DNA of 64,000 bases, taken from NCBI RefSeq assembly GCF_016234775.1, contig NZ_JACRAH010000009.1:62001-126000 (forward strand), written 5' to 3'. This DNA is from Aquabacterium sp. GTDB lineage: Bacteria; Pseudomonadota; Gammaproteobacteria; Burkholderiales; Burkholderiaceae_C. A model generated the notes under the pieces. It was not told the DNA's origin and did not search any database. It saw only the letters and a program-made list of their open reading frames with translations. Below, in pieces: positions 1 to 11,747 of this stretch. Every line of letters begins with the position of its first letter. Within the stretch, counting starts at the first letter, position 1. Both the position numbers and the translations under genes were made by a program.

Positions 1-4
1 GCGA

Positions 5-110
5 GATCAGGCCGGTGGGGCACTCTGCTCCGCTCGTGTCCTCCGGAACGGGCTTGCAGCCCATTCCTCCTCCTTTACCTCGCTACGCAGAACGCCCCAC
101 CAGCCTGATC
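5..110 (-). repeat. Palindromic element, copy 1
   Basis: This copy has 17-bp terminal inverted repeats (5-21 and 94-110) with one mismatch. Read on the minus strand it carries box A, gcgaggtaaaggaggag (67-83), a small inner stem, and box B, ggacacgagcggag (28-41). The same two boxes lie in the same order in the second copy at 161-256, in opposite orientation. The stems differ in sequence between copies but remain self-complementary. It could be a REP-like or MITE-like dispersed repeat or a structured RNA; I cannot tell which. Confidence 0.7.
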
Positions 111-160
111 CTGAGACGCTGAGGCTGTTAAACGGTCGCACGCCACCCATGTCTCAAGCT

Positions 161-256
161 GCGGACGTCGGGTGGACAACGCAGCGAGGTAAAGGAGGAG
201 GGGTGGACGCAGTCCGCCCCGGGGGACACGAGCGGAGTTGTCCACCCGGCGTCCGT
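161..256 (+). repeat. Palindromic element, copy 2
   Basis: This copy has roughly 20-bp terminal inverted repeats (161-180 and 237-256) with two mismatches. Box A (184-200) and box B (224-237) are identical to those of copy 1. Between the boxes is an inner stem of the form gggtggac / gtccgccc, where copy 1 has gggct / agccc. The outer stems are unrelated in sequence to copy 1 but pair equally well, so structure appears better conserved than sequence. Confidence 0.7.
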
Positions 257-574
257 GGCCCACACGCAGCTCGAACACGAAAGACAGCAAGTGGCCGGGA
301 GCAGCCCAAAGGCTGGTCTGGTTCGACCAGAACTGAGTGCCTGCTTTGGATCGGGGTCGGTGGTGCTACGCCGGCGCCTGGTTTCAGCCTAAAACGTCGA
401 TTAATGCGGCCCCAGACTTTCAAACGATTTGGCTACCGCCTTGCTGACATTGCTTCTCGCCCCGCCAGCATTGGCTTCGGCAACCAAACATCCTAGGCAC
501 ACCGAACGGGCTCGCCAGATTGACGCCACTCGCGCTGGTGTGGCGTCAAGGCCGTCTGAGATCCAGCCCGGCGC

Positions 575-603
575 TTGATGCTGTAGTGCAAACGCACTAC
601 AAT
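575..603 (+). promoter_or_regulatory. Leaderless TA promoter and operator
   Basis: A -35 box TTGATG (575-580), a 17-bp spacer and a -10 box TACAAT (598-603) precede the ATG at 610 by only 6 bases. Transcription should therefore start at or next to the start codon. A perfect inverted repeat, TGTAGTGC / GCACTACA with a 4-base gap (582-601), covers the spacer and the -10 box. It is the likely operator for the ribbon-helix-helix antitoxin. Confidence 0.75.
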
Positions 604-609
604 GAAGCC

Positions 610-882
610 ATGAAAACTGCCGTCATCCCCCAAGTCCGTGTCGAACCTGAGTTGCGCGCTGATCTCGATTCGGTGCTGCTGCCCGGCGAGACGCTGACTG
701 AATTTGTCGAGGCATCGGTGCGTCGCGCCGTCGAATTTCGCCGCGTGCAAACGGACTTCGCCGCGCGGTGCGATGCCTCATTGGCTGCGTACGAGCGCAC
801 CGGGGTTTCCATTGCGTCGGACGTTGTCCTGTCGAAGCTTGAGGCGAAGGTCGCCGCGCGAGTGAAGCAACTGCGCAAATGA
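610..882 (+). CDS. ParD-like antitoxin (type II TA)
   Basis: A 90-residue protein, the likely antitoxin of the pair with the next gene. Its N-terminus (about residues 7-40) has the pattern of a ribbon-helix-helix DNA-binding domain: a short beta strand (PQVRVEPEL), then helices around TLTEFVEASVRRAVEFRR. The C-terminal half is charged and helical, as in antitoxins that wrap their toxin. I chose ATG 610 over an upstream frame start at 520 because the promoter -10 ends at 603. The stop overlaps the toxin start (ATGA). It should repress its own promoter through the dyad at 582-601. YlcI/YnfO-type antitoxins look similar, so the exact subfamily is open. Confidence 0.8.
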   Translation: MKTAVIPQVRVEPELRADLDSVLLPGETLTEFVEASVRRAVEFRRVQTDFAARCDASLAAYERTGVSIASDVVLSKLEAKVAARVKQLRK

Positions 883-1193
883 CGTTCAGAGTCGAGTTCA
901 CGCCTGAGGCCGAAGCCGATCTGGATCGATTGTTCGACTTCCTGCTGGATCGCGCCGAGACCGTCGAAGAAGCCACGCGTGCCTATGAGGCTGTCGAGTC
1001 CATTCGCACCGCTGCCAATAGTCATCTCGCGACCACGCCCTACAGCTATCGCCGGGTCGGTCAACGTCCAACCTTGCGTGAACTTATCATCCCGTTCGGC
1101 TCCACCGGGTACGTCCTTCGCTTCGACATACGCACCCCTGAGTTGGTCCTCGTCATCGGCGCGCGCCACCAGCGCGAAGAAGATTTCCACTGA
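879..1193 (+). CDS. RelE/ParE family toxin
   Basis: A 104-residue protein with the RelE/ParE pattern: an N-terminal strand (FRVEFTPEAEADL), two helices, then strands ending in RELIIPFGSTGYVLRFDI and LVLVIGARHQREEDFH. Such toxins act either on DNA gyrase (ParE) or on ribosome-bound mRNA (RelE). The sequence resembles the ParE side, but the target cannot be read from sequence alone. It begins inside the antitoxin stop codon (4-base overlap), so translation is probably coupled. The gene is intact and of normal family length, so the module may be functional. Confidence 0.85.
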   Translation: MTFRVEFTPEAEADLDRLFDFLLDRAETVEEATRAYEAVESIRTAANSHLATTPYSYRRVGQRPTLRELIIPFGSTGYVLRFDIRTPELVLVIGARHQREEDFH

Positions 1194-1293
1194 CGGTGGC
1201 GCACTCTTTGGCCCCCGGTCATTGATGTCAGTACCTGGTTGGTTGCAGTCGCATGTAATTGACCCCGTGCATGTGAGTTGAACGGTTGGCACC

Positions 1294-1599
1294 TCAACTT
1301 GCCGGAGGGGCAGGTTTTCTTCGATAGTCTCCAGGTGTCTGCCCTGTCCAGCGTTTGAAGGCCCTTTGAAACGCACTTTGTTCAGAGAAGCCCAGCAGGT
1401 AAGCAATGTCCACCAGGCTGAGGTTCGGATCCCGCATGTAGCCTAGCGCCAGGGCCTGTCGCAACTCGTCGATGAACGAACGAAAGCTGATGCCTCTTTG
1501 CGCGAAGTGCTCTTTCTGATGATTCAACAGTGTCGATACAGGGCGCGCCAATCCGACAGCAGTTTGAGGTGCTGCGGGTTCAATAAGCTGCCAGCAAGT
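1294..1599 (-). pseudogene. AraC regulator remnant (C-terminal HTH)
   Basis: An 85-residue frame starting at TTG 1551 encodes only the last part of an AraC/XylS regulator: the second helix-turn-helix with LSLVDIAYLLGFSEQSAF and the closing RAFKRWTGQTPGDYRR. Full-length members run to about 320-350 residues. The frame stays open upstream only to a stop at 1600-1602, and the preceding residues no longer match the family, so the N-terminal ligand domain and first helix-turn-helix are gone. It is probably a decayed gene. Intact relatives are found at 3753, 47870, 50451 and 54237. Confidence 0.7.
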
Positions 1600-1664
1600 T
1601 CACGCCCGAGGCCTGCTGTATCTTGACGTCATGCTGTGACGCGTGTGATGCCGTGTGCCGTGCG

Positions 1665-2588
1665 TCACCGCTGTGCCCTCAGCCCCATCGCGCCCTCCAG
1701 TCGCCGTCGCTCGCCTTCGCTGAACAACACGTTCACCAACGTTGCCCGCTCTGCGTCAGGCGCCTGCGCATACAGATCCAACCTGCGCTGCCAGTCTGCT
1801 TCTTGCCGATCCAGCAACGCCAAGCGCTCAGCGGCATCGGCGCCCACCAACTGCGCGCGTTGCGCAAGGCGCTCGGCATCGGGCACTTGCTGCACATGGA
1901 AGGACTCCGTTTGCTTCAACGCCGAAAGTGGCAGCACGCTCGCGCGCCTCGCCGCCACCTCCTCGGGCGCGAAGCTCTGCGCTTCGACCTGTTGCAATGC
2001 GGCGTCGCGTTCGGCGTCAGTCAAGCCGGGGGCGGCCAGCACGGTCATACGCTTGAGCAGGTGCGTTTCGGCACGCGCTTCATCTGACCAGAAGGCTTCG
2101 ATCTCTTGCGTCGAGAAGTGCGCTCGGCGCAACCGGTCGCGCTGACCCAGGTGCTGCCGCCAGGCGTCCAGGTCGCCTTCGCGGGGCACCGCGCTTGCCA
2201 GCAACGCATCCTGGTACGCCACGTAACGCTCGAACAGGTTCAGCACCAGTGGGTGCGAGAGCGTCGGGAAGCGTTGCAGCAAGGTCTGGCGAGCGTGCGC
2301 CAACAGAGCGGCGCGGTCGTCGCCTTTGGCGTGGCCGAGCGCATCCTTGACCATGCGCATCATCTCGGGGCTCAGCAGGGCCTGACGCGTGACCGCGTCC
2401 AGGCTTGATCCAGCCGGTGCCGTTGCGGGCTGAGGGCCGGCCGTGGCCGTGATCCAGGGCAGGGCCAGGCCTGCTCGGGCATTGGGGCCTGCCACAGAGG
2501 CCCCACCGTCTTCCCACAGCATGGCAGCACCGCCCAGCCCAGCGACGGTCAGGGCGCCTGTCATCACCAACCAGGCTCGGCGCATCAC
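1665..2588 (-). CDS. lifO: Lipase-specific foldase (Lif)
   Basis: A 307-residue steric chaperone that folds the secreted lipase encoded just upstream. It has an N-terminal membrane anchor (about residues 5-24), a proline/alanine-rich linker, and a long helical body. A C-terminal mini-domain is rich in Arg/Glu and ends around LVNVLFSEGERRRLEGAMGL, as in Lif proteins. It starts at GTG 2588 or at the ATG immediately after; the GTG overlaps the lipase stop by 4 bases, so the two are co-translated. The conserved RxxFDYxLSA signature of the first mini-domain is not visible; the equivalent place reads SPEMMRMVKDALG. It is a foldase by context and overall architecture, with an unusual N-terminal mini-domain. 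Confidence 0.75.
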   Translation of the reverse strand: MMRRAWLVMTGALTVAGLGGAAMLWEDGGASVAGPNARAGLALPWITATAGPQPATAPAGSSLDAVTRQALLSPEMMRMVKDALGHAKGDDRAALLAHARQTLLQRFPTLSHPLVLNLFERYVAYQDALLASAVPREGDLDAWRQHLGQRDRLRRAHFSTQEIEAFWSDEARAETHLLKRMTVLAAPGLTDAERDAALQQVEAQSFAPEEVAARRASVLPLSALKQTESFHVQQVPDAERLAQRAQLVGADAAERLALLDRQEADWQRRLDLYAQAPDAERATLVNVLFSEGERRRLEGAMGLRAQR

Positions 2589-3607
2589 AAGCCTGCCTGC
2601 TTCAGACGGGCCACGTGCGCGTGGTACACCCCCACCGGGTCAGGCGTGAACAGCCCGCGAAGGCCGGCGAGCTGGTTGATCTCGTCGAAGTGGTTCCAGG
2701 CGTACTCGCCCACCACGGTGCCCAGACGCTGCGTGCAGGCGTCATTGATGCCGTCGTTGGGCTCCTTGTAGATGAGTTGAACGACGCTGGTCAGCCAGTC
2801 GAACGGGTCAACAATGTTGGTGACGGCCTTGTTGCCTACCCACGAGTAGTAGCGAACGCCCTTGGCTTGGGCTGCGCCGTTTGTGCCACAGCGGGTTGGC
2901 GGCAGGCCTTCTGGGAACTTGGCATTGAAGACCAGTTGGGCGGGCGTGGCGTTGTCGCGCAGCGCGCCCAGCGGGTCGGAGGTCGCGGGGCCGGGCTTGC
3001 CGACGACGGTGTCCATCACGCGGCCGATGGCGCTCACGATTTGCACGACGATGCCGCGCAGGGGCGAGCCTTCGGGCGCCAGCCCATCGGTGACCTGCGT
3101 CACCAGGTCGCCAAGCGGGGAGCCCTTGTGCGGCGCCCCGACGGTGGTCAGCGAGGCCACCTTCTCTGGCGCCACGGCCGTGACATAGCGGGCGGTGGTG
3201 CCACCTTGGGAGTGGGCAATGATGTTGACCTTTCTGGCGCCGGTGACGGCCATGATGTGGTTGATCTGTGCGAGCAACTGTTCACCGCGGACCTCGTTGG
3301 AGCTCACGGATGAGACCTCGGCGATGTAGACCTTGGCGCCGCCTTTGCGCAGGTCGCCGGGGATGCCCCAGAAGTAGTCCACTACTCCCAACGCATTGCC
3401 GAAGCCAAACAGGCCGTGAACCATGACGATGGGGTACTGCGTGGCGGTGTCGTTCTTCGGTTGCGACAAGAAGTCGAACAGGCCGGCGTGGGCCGGTGTG
3501 GCCAGCCCGCACAACAGGGCCCCGGCGACGCAGGCGCTGGCCAGGGGGCGTGTGATGCGATGGCGGCGGTGTTGATGGGCGCGGGACGGCTTGGAATGGC
3601 GCTGCAT
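2585..3607 (-). CDS. lipA: Secreted triacylglycerol lipase
   Basis: A 340-residue extracellular lipase of the Pseudomonas/Burkholderia I.1/I.2 type. It has a long signal peptide cleaved near AHA-G (about residue 41). The oxyanion loop HGLFG lies at 64-68 and the nucleophile Ser133 sits in AHSQGG. The likely acid is Asp285 (NDG) and the likely His is 306 (WNHFDE). Cys240 and Cys291 could form the usual disulfide. The start ATG is preceded by GGAG at good spacing. It overlaps its foldase gene by 4 bases, the standard lipA-lif layout for lipases that fold in the periplasm before type II secretion. Confidence 0.93.
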   Translation of the reverse strand: MQRHSKPSRAHQHRRHRITRPLASACVAGALLCGLATPAHAGLFDFLSQPKNDTATQYPIVMVHGLFGFGNALGVVDYFWGIPGDLRKGGAKVYIAEVSSVSSNEVRGEQLLAQINHIMAVTGARKVNIIAHSQGGTTARYVTAVAPEKVASLTTVGAPHKGSPLGDLVTQVTDGLAPEGSPLRGIVVQIVSAIGRVMDTVVGKPGPATSDPLGALRDNATPAQLVFNAKFPEGLPPTRCGTNGAAQAKGVRYYSWVGNKAVTNIVDPFDWLTSVVQLIYKEPNDGINDACTQRLGTVVGEYAWNHFDEINQLAGLRGLFTPDPVGVYHAHVARLKQAGL

Positions 3608-3752
3608 GTGGGGACTCCGTTGGTGAATGAGTTGTCGATGACGTCATTCTTTGGAGCCCCTGTCGATGGCGTCTTTCGCAAATGCGCAAGCGATAGCGGG
3701 ATCCCGCAGGACAGCGGGTTTGCCGGGGCGGGTCAAACCCTAGGCGTGGGCG

Positions 3753-4811
3753 TCAGTTCTGGGTGATGGCGTACTGCTGGCGGCGAAACTCGCCCGGCGT
3801 CAGCCCGGTCCATTTCTTGAACGCACTCTGAAAACCCGTTTGGTTGGCGTAGCCCAGCAGGTTGGCGATCTGGATCAGTGGCGTTTGGTGGTCGCTCAGA
3901 TGCTGCAGTGCGAGCTTGAGTCTGACGCGTTCGATCAGGTCGCGGTAATTGAGGCCGGCGCAGGTCAGGCGGCTTTGCAAGGTGCGGGGCGGCATGCCCA
4001 GCAACTGGCTGATGTGCGGCAGCGTGGCGTCGCCCTTGAGCAGCTCGCGCATGAGCAGGGCTTCGATGTCCTGCGGTAGGCCGGGGATGGTGCTGCTGAG
4101 CGATTCGAGTTCGGCGTCGGCGCGTTGTTTGAGCAAGTTGTGCACGACAGGGTCACGCTGCGCAATGGGCAGGTCGAGCGCGGCGCGTGATGCGATGAGT
4201 GCCGAGCGCGGCGCGTTGAATTTCAGTGGACCGCCGAAGGTGGCCTGCAAGGCGCGCAGGTCTTCTGCCCGGGTGGGCGGGGCGAAGGTGAAGTCGGCAC
4301 CGAAGGTGAGGTCGGGCCGGTCGGTCAGCCAGCGGATCTGGTGCGCCCAGATGGCCATGGCCAGCATGGCGAGCGAGGGTGGCGGGTGGTCGATCAACGG
4401 AAGCCACACCAGGGTGCATGCTCGCTCTGTGATGTGCAGGTCGACGGTGTTGACGCCATCGAGCAGGGGCTCGTAACGCAGCAGGATCTGGCCCGCTTGT
4501 GCGAGGTTGCCGCAGGTGCTCAGCAGGAAACCCAACACGCCGATGTGGCGCAGGCGAATGGCCTCGGCCACCTTGAGCGTGAACAGTGGGTTGCCGGTGA
4601 ATCGGCAGGCACTGTCGATGATGTCCAGCCACTCGGCCAGCGCGATCCGGTCATCGCTCCTGCCTTGCAAGATGCCTCCTACCCGTGTTGCACCCAATAC
4701 CTGGTTCGGGTCCAGGCCCTGTTGCTGCAGGCATTCGATGACGGCGACCGCGTAGCTGGCGCGGGTGCTGCCACTCGCGTGCGAGTGCGTGGATTGCTGG
4801 GCGAGCGGCAT
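3753..4811 (-). CDS. AraC family transcription regulator
   Basis: A 352-residue regulator. Residues about 20-210 form the arabinose-binding-like N-terminal domain found in OruR/ArgR-type AraC proteins (the GVLGFLLSTCGNLAQAGQILLRYE pattern region). The C-terminus has two helix-turn-helix motifs: LPHISQLLGMPPRTLQSRL and IQIANLLGYANQTGFQSAF, closing with KKWTGLTPGEFRR. It lies 145 bp upstream of lipA on the same strand, which suggests but does not prove lipase control. Regulators of this subtype are often encoded beside lipid or hydrolase genes. Confidence 0.88.
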   Translation of the reverse strand: MPLAQQSTHSHASGSTRASYAVAVIECLQQQGLDPNQVLGATRVGGILQGRSDDRIALAEWLDIIDSACRFTGNPLFTLKVAEAIRLRHIGVLGFLLSTCGNLAQAGQILLRYEPLLDGVNTVDLHITERACTLVWLPLIDHPPPSLAMLAMAIWAHQIRWLTDRPDLTFGADFTFAPPTRAEDLRALQATFGGPLKFNAPRSALIASRAALDLPIAQRDPVVHNLLKQRADAELESLSSTIPGLPQDIEALLMRELLKGDATLPHISQLLGMPPRTLQSRLTCAGLNYRDLIERVRLKLALQHLSDHQTPLIQIANLLGYANQTGFQSAFKKWTGLTPGEFRRQQYAITQN

Positions 4812-4937
4812 CTGGCTGGGTGGGTGACGAGGCTGCAGTATGGGGGGCGCTCCCGGGCTCAGCCATACGGGCTTGTCATGGTGAGCGCGTGCGGGTATGC
4901 GTGACGACCTTATCCCGTTTCGATATTTGTTTGCAGG

Positions 4938-5432
4938 TCACGTCGGCGGTTCGTCGCGTCGTGTTCCCAGTTCGACGTCGAAGGCCCCGAGCGTTCGACG
5001 CATCGGCACCATGGTGGACAAGGTGAAGCCATGCCTGGCATAGAACCGCTGTGCAGCGGTGTTCTCGCGATCAGTGAGCAGCGTCACGCGTTTGGCGCCA
5101 CTGCGCCGAGCAACGTCGATGGCGTGATTCAGGAGCGCCGATCCCACACCCGAGCCGCGTGCAGTGGGTGCCACGATCATGTCTTCAAGCAGCGCTACGC
5201 GTTCACCGATGGCTGTCGATATGGTGAACAACAGGCTGACCATGGCCTGGATGGCTTTGCCCTCCCTCGCAACCAGGATGATGCCCATGTCGGGGTTGTT
5301 GATGATCGCTGCCAACCCTTTGCATTGCGCTGCGGTATCGGGCTGGAATTCAACTTCTTGTGTGAACAGAACCGTCAGCAACTCGCTGAGCGCCGCGATG
5401 TCTGATGCTGATGCACGTTCGAATATCGGCAC
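4938..5432 (-). CDS. GNAT family N-acetyltransferase
   Basis: A 164-residue acyl-CoA-dependent acetyltransferase. The acetyl-CoA pyrophosphate-binding loop is visible in LEDMIVAPTARGSGVGSALLNHAI (R/Q-x-x-G-x-G/A type), followed by the late GNAT motif in TDRENTAAQRFYARHGF. I chose GTG 5432 because it has AGGGAG seven bases upstream; a longer frame from 5510 would run into the preceding gene. It lies 35 bp behind the DapB-like gene on the same strand and is probably co-transcribed with it. The substrate is unknown; the C-terminal signature is typical of small-molecule GNATs. Confidence 0.85.
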   Translation of the reverse strand: MPIFERASASDIAALSELLTVLFTQEVEFQPDTAAQCKGLAAIINNPDMGIILVAREGKAIQAMVSLLFTISTAIGERVALLEDMIVAPTARGSGVGSALLNHAIDVARRSGAKRVTLLTDRENTAAQRFYARHGFTLSTMVPMRRTLGAFDVELGTRRDEPPT

Positions 5433-5467
5433 GGTGGGTCTCCCTTGTGTGCTCACGCTTGAGGTTG

Positions 5468-6142
5468 CTAGATCCACCCATTGTGAACAAACTCCATCAC
5501 GTTGTAGCAACGATCCTGCAGTTCATGCGCCATCACGGCGGCAACGATCTGTTCCACACCCTTCGCATACGGTGCATCCCCGCAGACGCGCGTCTCAAGC
5601 AGCACACTGCAGCTGCCATCCTCGATCCGGATCTGGTGGAAGGCATGGCGAGCCAGGTCGGCATCAGCAAACCCTGTGAGCGTTCGCTGTATGCCGACAT
5701 CACGCACGGATTCGATCTCGCTGCTGCCCACCCCGAGTGAATGGGCGATGTTGACGGCCGTGCCCGGCACGGACGTTTTCGATGCCTGGTGCGATTCAAG
5801 CACCTTGACGTCGTAGGTGCGAAACAGCGGGCCGCAACGTTCCAGCATGGCCATGAACTTGAGCATGAGGATGTTCGTGTTGGGACACAGCACCACGGGG
5901 AAGGTCAGAGGCATGGCCTCGATCTGTGACCCGGTCGCCAGCTCGATCAAGGGCGAGTGGGTGGCGGCACAAAAAGCTGCAATGGCCTCCAGCTCCCGCC
6001 CGGAGCCCGCGTGCACCACGATGGCCTTGTCTGTCTTGTTGCTCAGTTCGGCCCAGGATTGGATTTGAAAGGTGGCGTCCTTGCTCAAGGCATGGCGCAA
6101 TTCGGTCGCCAGCTTGCCGGTTCCCGCAATGATGACTTGCAT
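5468..6142 (-). CDS. DapB-like dihydrodipicolinate reductase homolog
   Basis: A 224-residue protein with an N-terminal nucleotide-binding fold (VIIAGTGKLATEL) and a C-terminal segment, LESHQASKTSVPGTA. That segment aligns with the DapB active-site motif HHxxKxDAPSGTA. It is shorter than true DapB (about 265-275 residues), and the first His pair is changed to Ser-His. It may act in a side pathway rather than lysine synthesis. It is followed by the GNAT gene. I call the superfamily with confidence but not the reaction. Confidence 0.6.
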   Translation of the reverse strand: MQVIIAGTGKLATELRHALSKDATFQIQSWAELSNKTDKAIVVHAGSGRELEAIAAFCAATHSPLIELATGSQIEAMPLTFPVVLCPNTNILMLKFMAMLERCGPLFRTYDVKVLESHQASKTSVPGTAVNIAHSLGVGSSEIESVRDVGIQRTLTGFADADLARHAFHQIRIEDGSCSVLLETRVCGDAPYAKGVEQIVAAVMAHELQDRCYNVMEFVHNGWI

Positions 6143-6241
6143 GTTGACCTGATCTCCGTCGTCGCCGGCCTGTGCGTGGTGGCCGTCAGATGACAGCTTA
6201 CCTGCAAAGGATCGCGCAGCGTGTACGGCGCGTCGTCCTGC

Positions 6242-6856
6242 CTAGTCAGCGCTCATCTGCTGGAAGATGTCCAGCGCGCTGATGCGCCGGCATTGTTCGC
6301 GGTCGTGGATGTCGCTGGTGTCAAAGAAGTAGGCGTACTGCAGGCTGACTTCGGCTTGCTGCTCGACGATCTCCCAGGCGCGGCATGACGGCGGGTCCGA
6401 GATGGTATCCCGCATGGCGTCACGCTCTGGCTTGGTGGCGATGTACTCGGCCAGGGCTTCCCGGGTGCGCGCGAAGTGCACGCGATCGGGCAAGGGCAGG
6501 CCGCTGCTGTGATAGCCGCAGCACATGGCTTGCTCCAGATCATCGTAGACCTGGGCGCGTTCGGTCATCTCCTGCGCCTGCCTAAGGGCGTTGTCGTGCT
6601 CGAACTGGCGCTGCCAGTCGGGGTTGCCTTTGGCCTGCAGGGCGTCTTGCGCCATCTTCAGGAACTGGGCCTGGCGGTTGCGCATTTCCTGCGCGAGCAC
6701 ACCGGGAGTCTGGTTGCTGAGGTTGTTGGGGACTTCCACACACTCGCCATCGTCCAGATACTGGTAGACCAGCGTGGGCGACTGGCTCGCGTCCAGGCCT
6801 GGCGGCATGGCCAGCTTGTGGGGCCGGGTCTTGTCAATGCGGGCCGACTGGATCAT
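6242..6856 (-). CDS. Hypothetical protein with possible leader ORF
   Basis: A 204-residue soluble, charged, mostly helical protein of no family I recognise, with no signal peptide or membrane segment. The frame is open to a GTG at 6931. I prefer ATG 6856 because a 15-codon upstream frame (6900-6853), which has a strong AAGGAG site, ends with its TGA overlapping this ATG (ATGA). That arrangement suggests coupled translation. A central region rich in Gln/Glu (about 40-110) may form a coiled coil. It is transcribed toward, and ends near, the DapB-like gene. Confidence 0.55.
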   Translation of the reverse strand: MIQSARIDKTRPHKLAMPPGLDASQSPTLVYQYLDDGECVEVPNNLSNQTPGVLAQEMRNRQAQFLKMAQDALQAKGNPDWQRQFEHDNALRQAQEMTERAQVYDDLEQAMCCGYHSSGLPLPDRVHFARTREALAEYIATKPERDAMRDTISDPPSCRAWEIVEQQAEVSLQYAYFFDTSDIHDREQCRRISALDIFQQMSAD

Positions 6857-7020
6857 GGCTGTCGGGCCTGGCATGGCTTGGATACGCGTGGCATGGACAT
6901 ATGGGTGCTCCTTGCGCGCGAGGGCGCACACCTGCTGTCACGAGTATGGGCGCAAGCCGCCGCCGTGTTCGTGGAAATTGAACGGTATTGACCTTGGTAT
7001 TGGGCCTTGGTATCGGGCGT

Positions 7021-10562
<3,542 letters not shown>

Positions 10563-10563
<1 letters not shown>

Positions 10564-11600
10564 CACGGCTTGCGTCCGGCCCACCGGGCATCGATCATGT
10601 TGTTGAAGCGATAGCCCATGGCCTGTGGCGACGCACCAGCGCTTTCGCGGAAGAAAGCATCGGTCTGCTGAATCTGTGCTTCAGAGAAGCGGCCATCTTC
10701 GCTGAACTGGTTCGGGTACTGTTTGAGCATGGCCATGAAGGCGGATGCCTCTGCACCGCTCAGGCCCAGTGCGGTCACGGTTTCCTGGGCGGAGTGCGTC
10801 TTGCGCCAGGCCAGCGTGCGCTGGATCACCTTGACCATGCGTTGCGCCGCTTGCGCTTGGGCTTCCACCAGGCTGCGTTGCGCAATGAGCGTCCCGCGCA
10901 GGAAGCCCTCTCCCGGCAGGGGCTCGCGGCTGTCAGCCAGCCCCAGTCGAACCAGGGGGTAGGCCAGGCCTTCCTGCTCCATGCGCAGGCCAAAGGGCTC
11001 TTCCGATACCACGGCATCCACCACCTGGCCACGCAGCGCGCTGGATTGGGTGTCCCATGACTGGCCGGCCGCTACCAGCTTCACGCTGTCTGCCGGGAGG
11101 CCATGCTGGCGAAGCAGGAGGTTCAGGAACTGCTGGCCATTGGTTGTGGTGCTCAGAGAGTTGCTGTGGATGCCGACGACGCGGCCGCGCAGGTCTTGCA
11201 CACGCTTGACCTGGCCTGCCAGGCCAGATCGAACCATGAGGGACAAGGGCGCGCGGTTCTCGACCGCCGACAAGGCAAGCAGCCGCGGCTCGCGCAGGTT
11301 TTCGTTCATGGCGGCCGTGGCGCCGAACACGCCGAAGTGGGCATTGCCGTTCAGCACCTCGCGGATGGCGATGCCGCCTCCACCGACGAACTTCAGGCGC
11401 AGTGACACGCCTTCGGCCCGGTCGGCGCCAATCTTGACGGCCAGTTCGGGAATGGTGGAGACGGAACTGCCCGGGCCAGGGGTGGCCAGCACCAGGTCCA
11501 TGAGCTCACTGCTCTGGGCGTTTGCGGCTCGTGGGAAAGCGGACAGGGAGGCCAGGCCGGCACCGGCTAGCAAGGCAGTGCGACGACGTAGCCGGAACAT
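10563..11600 (-). CDS. Periplasmic substrate-binding protein (SsuA/THI5-like)
   Basis: A 345-residue binding protein of the NMT1/SsuA class. Its N-terminus (MFRLRRRTALLAGAG, cleavage near ANA-Q) resembles a twin-arginine or Sec signal. Typical features are an early strand LVLATPGPGSS, the segment LNGNAHFGVFGATAAM, and LRGRVVGIHSNSLSTT. No ABC permease or ATPase gene follows. The next gene is the hybrid histidine kinase, joined by a TGATG overlap. The protein may therefore feed a signal to the kinase periplasmic domain rather than to a transporter. The ligand is unknown. Confidence 0.82.
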
Positions 11601-11747
11601 GTGTGGGTATCCCTGTGATGGCTTTGTGGATTGAGCGGATCAGTTTGCCATGAAGCCAGAATCAGCGTCAACCGAGCCAACCCAGGCAAAGATCCGGGCG
11701 GGCAGGTAGACTGTTTTGCAGCCTTTGGCGCCAGAGGAGCCCCCTAG

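Larger units (their letters stand above)
1..609. other. Gene-poor left edge with repeats
   Basis: I find no convincing gene here. The short reading frames across 75-750 cross the palindromic elements, lack good ribosome binding sites and read unlike any family I know. The stretch holds two inverted copies of a palindromic element (5-110 and 161-256), then about 320 bases (257-574) in which I see nothing recognisable, and finally the promoter of the toxin-antitoxin pair. Confidence 0.6.

Noticed and set aside
127-133. GTTAAAC, which fits the GTTRRRY core of integron attC sites, between the two palindromic elements and near a TA pair.
   Set aside because: No matching RYYYAAC partner at a proper distance, no second attC, and no integrase in view. 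Seven bases are too little evidence for a cassette array.
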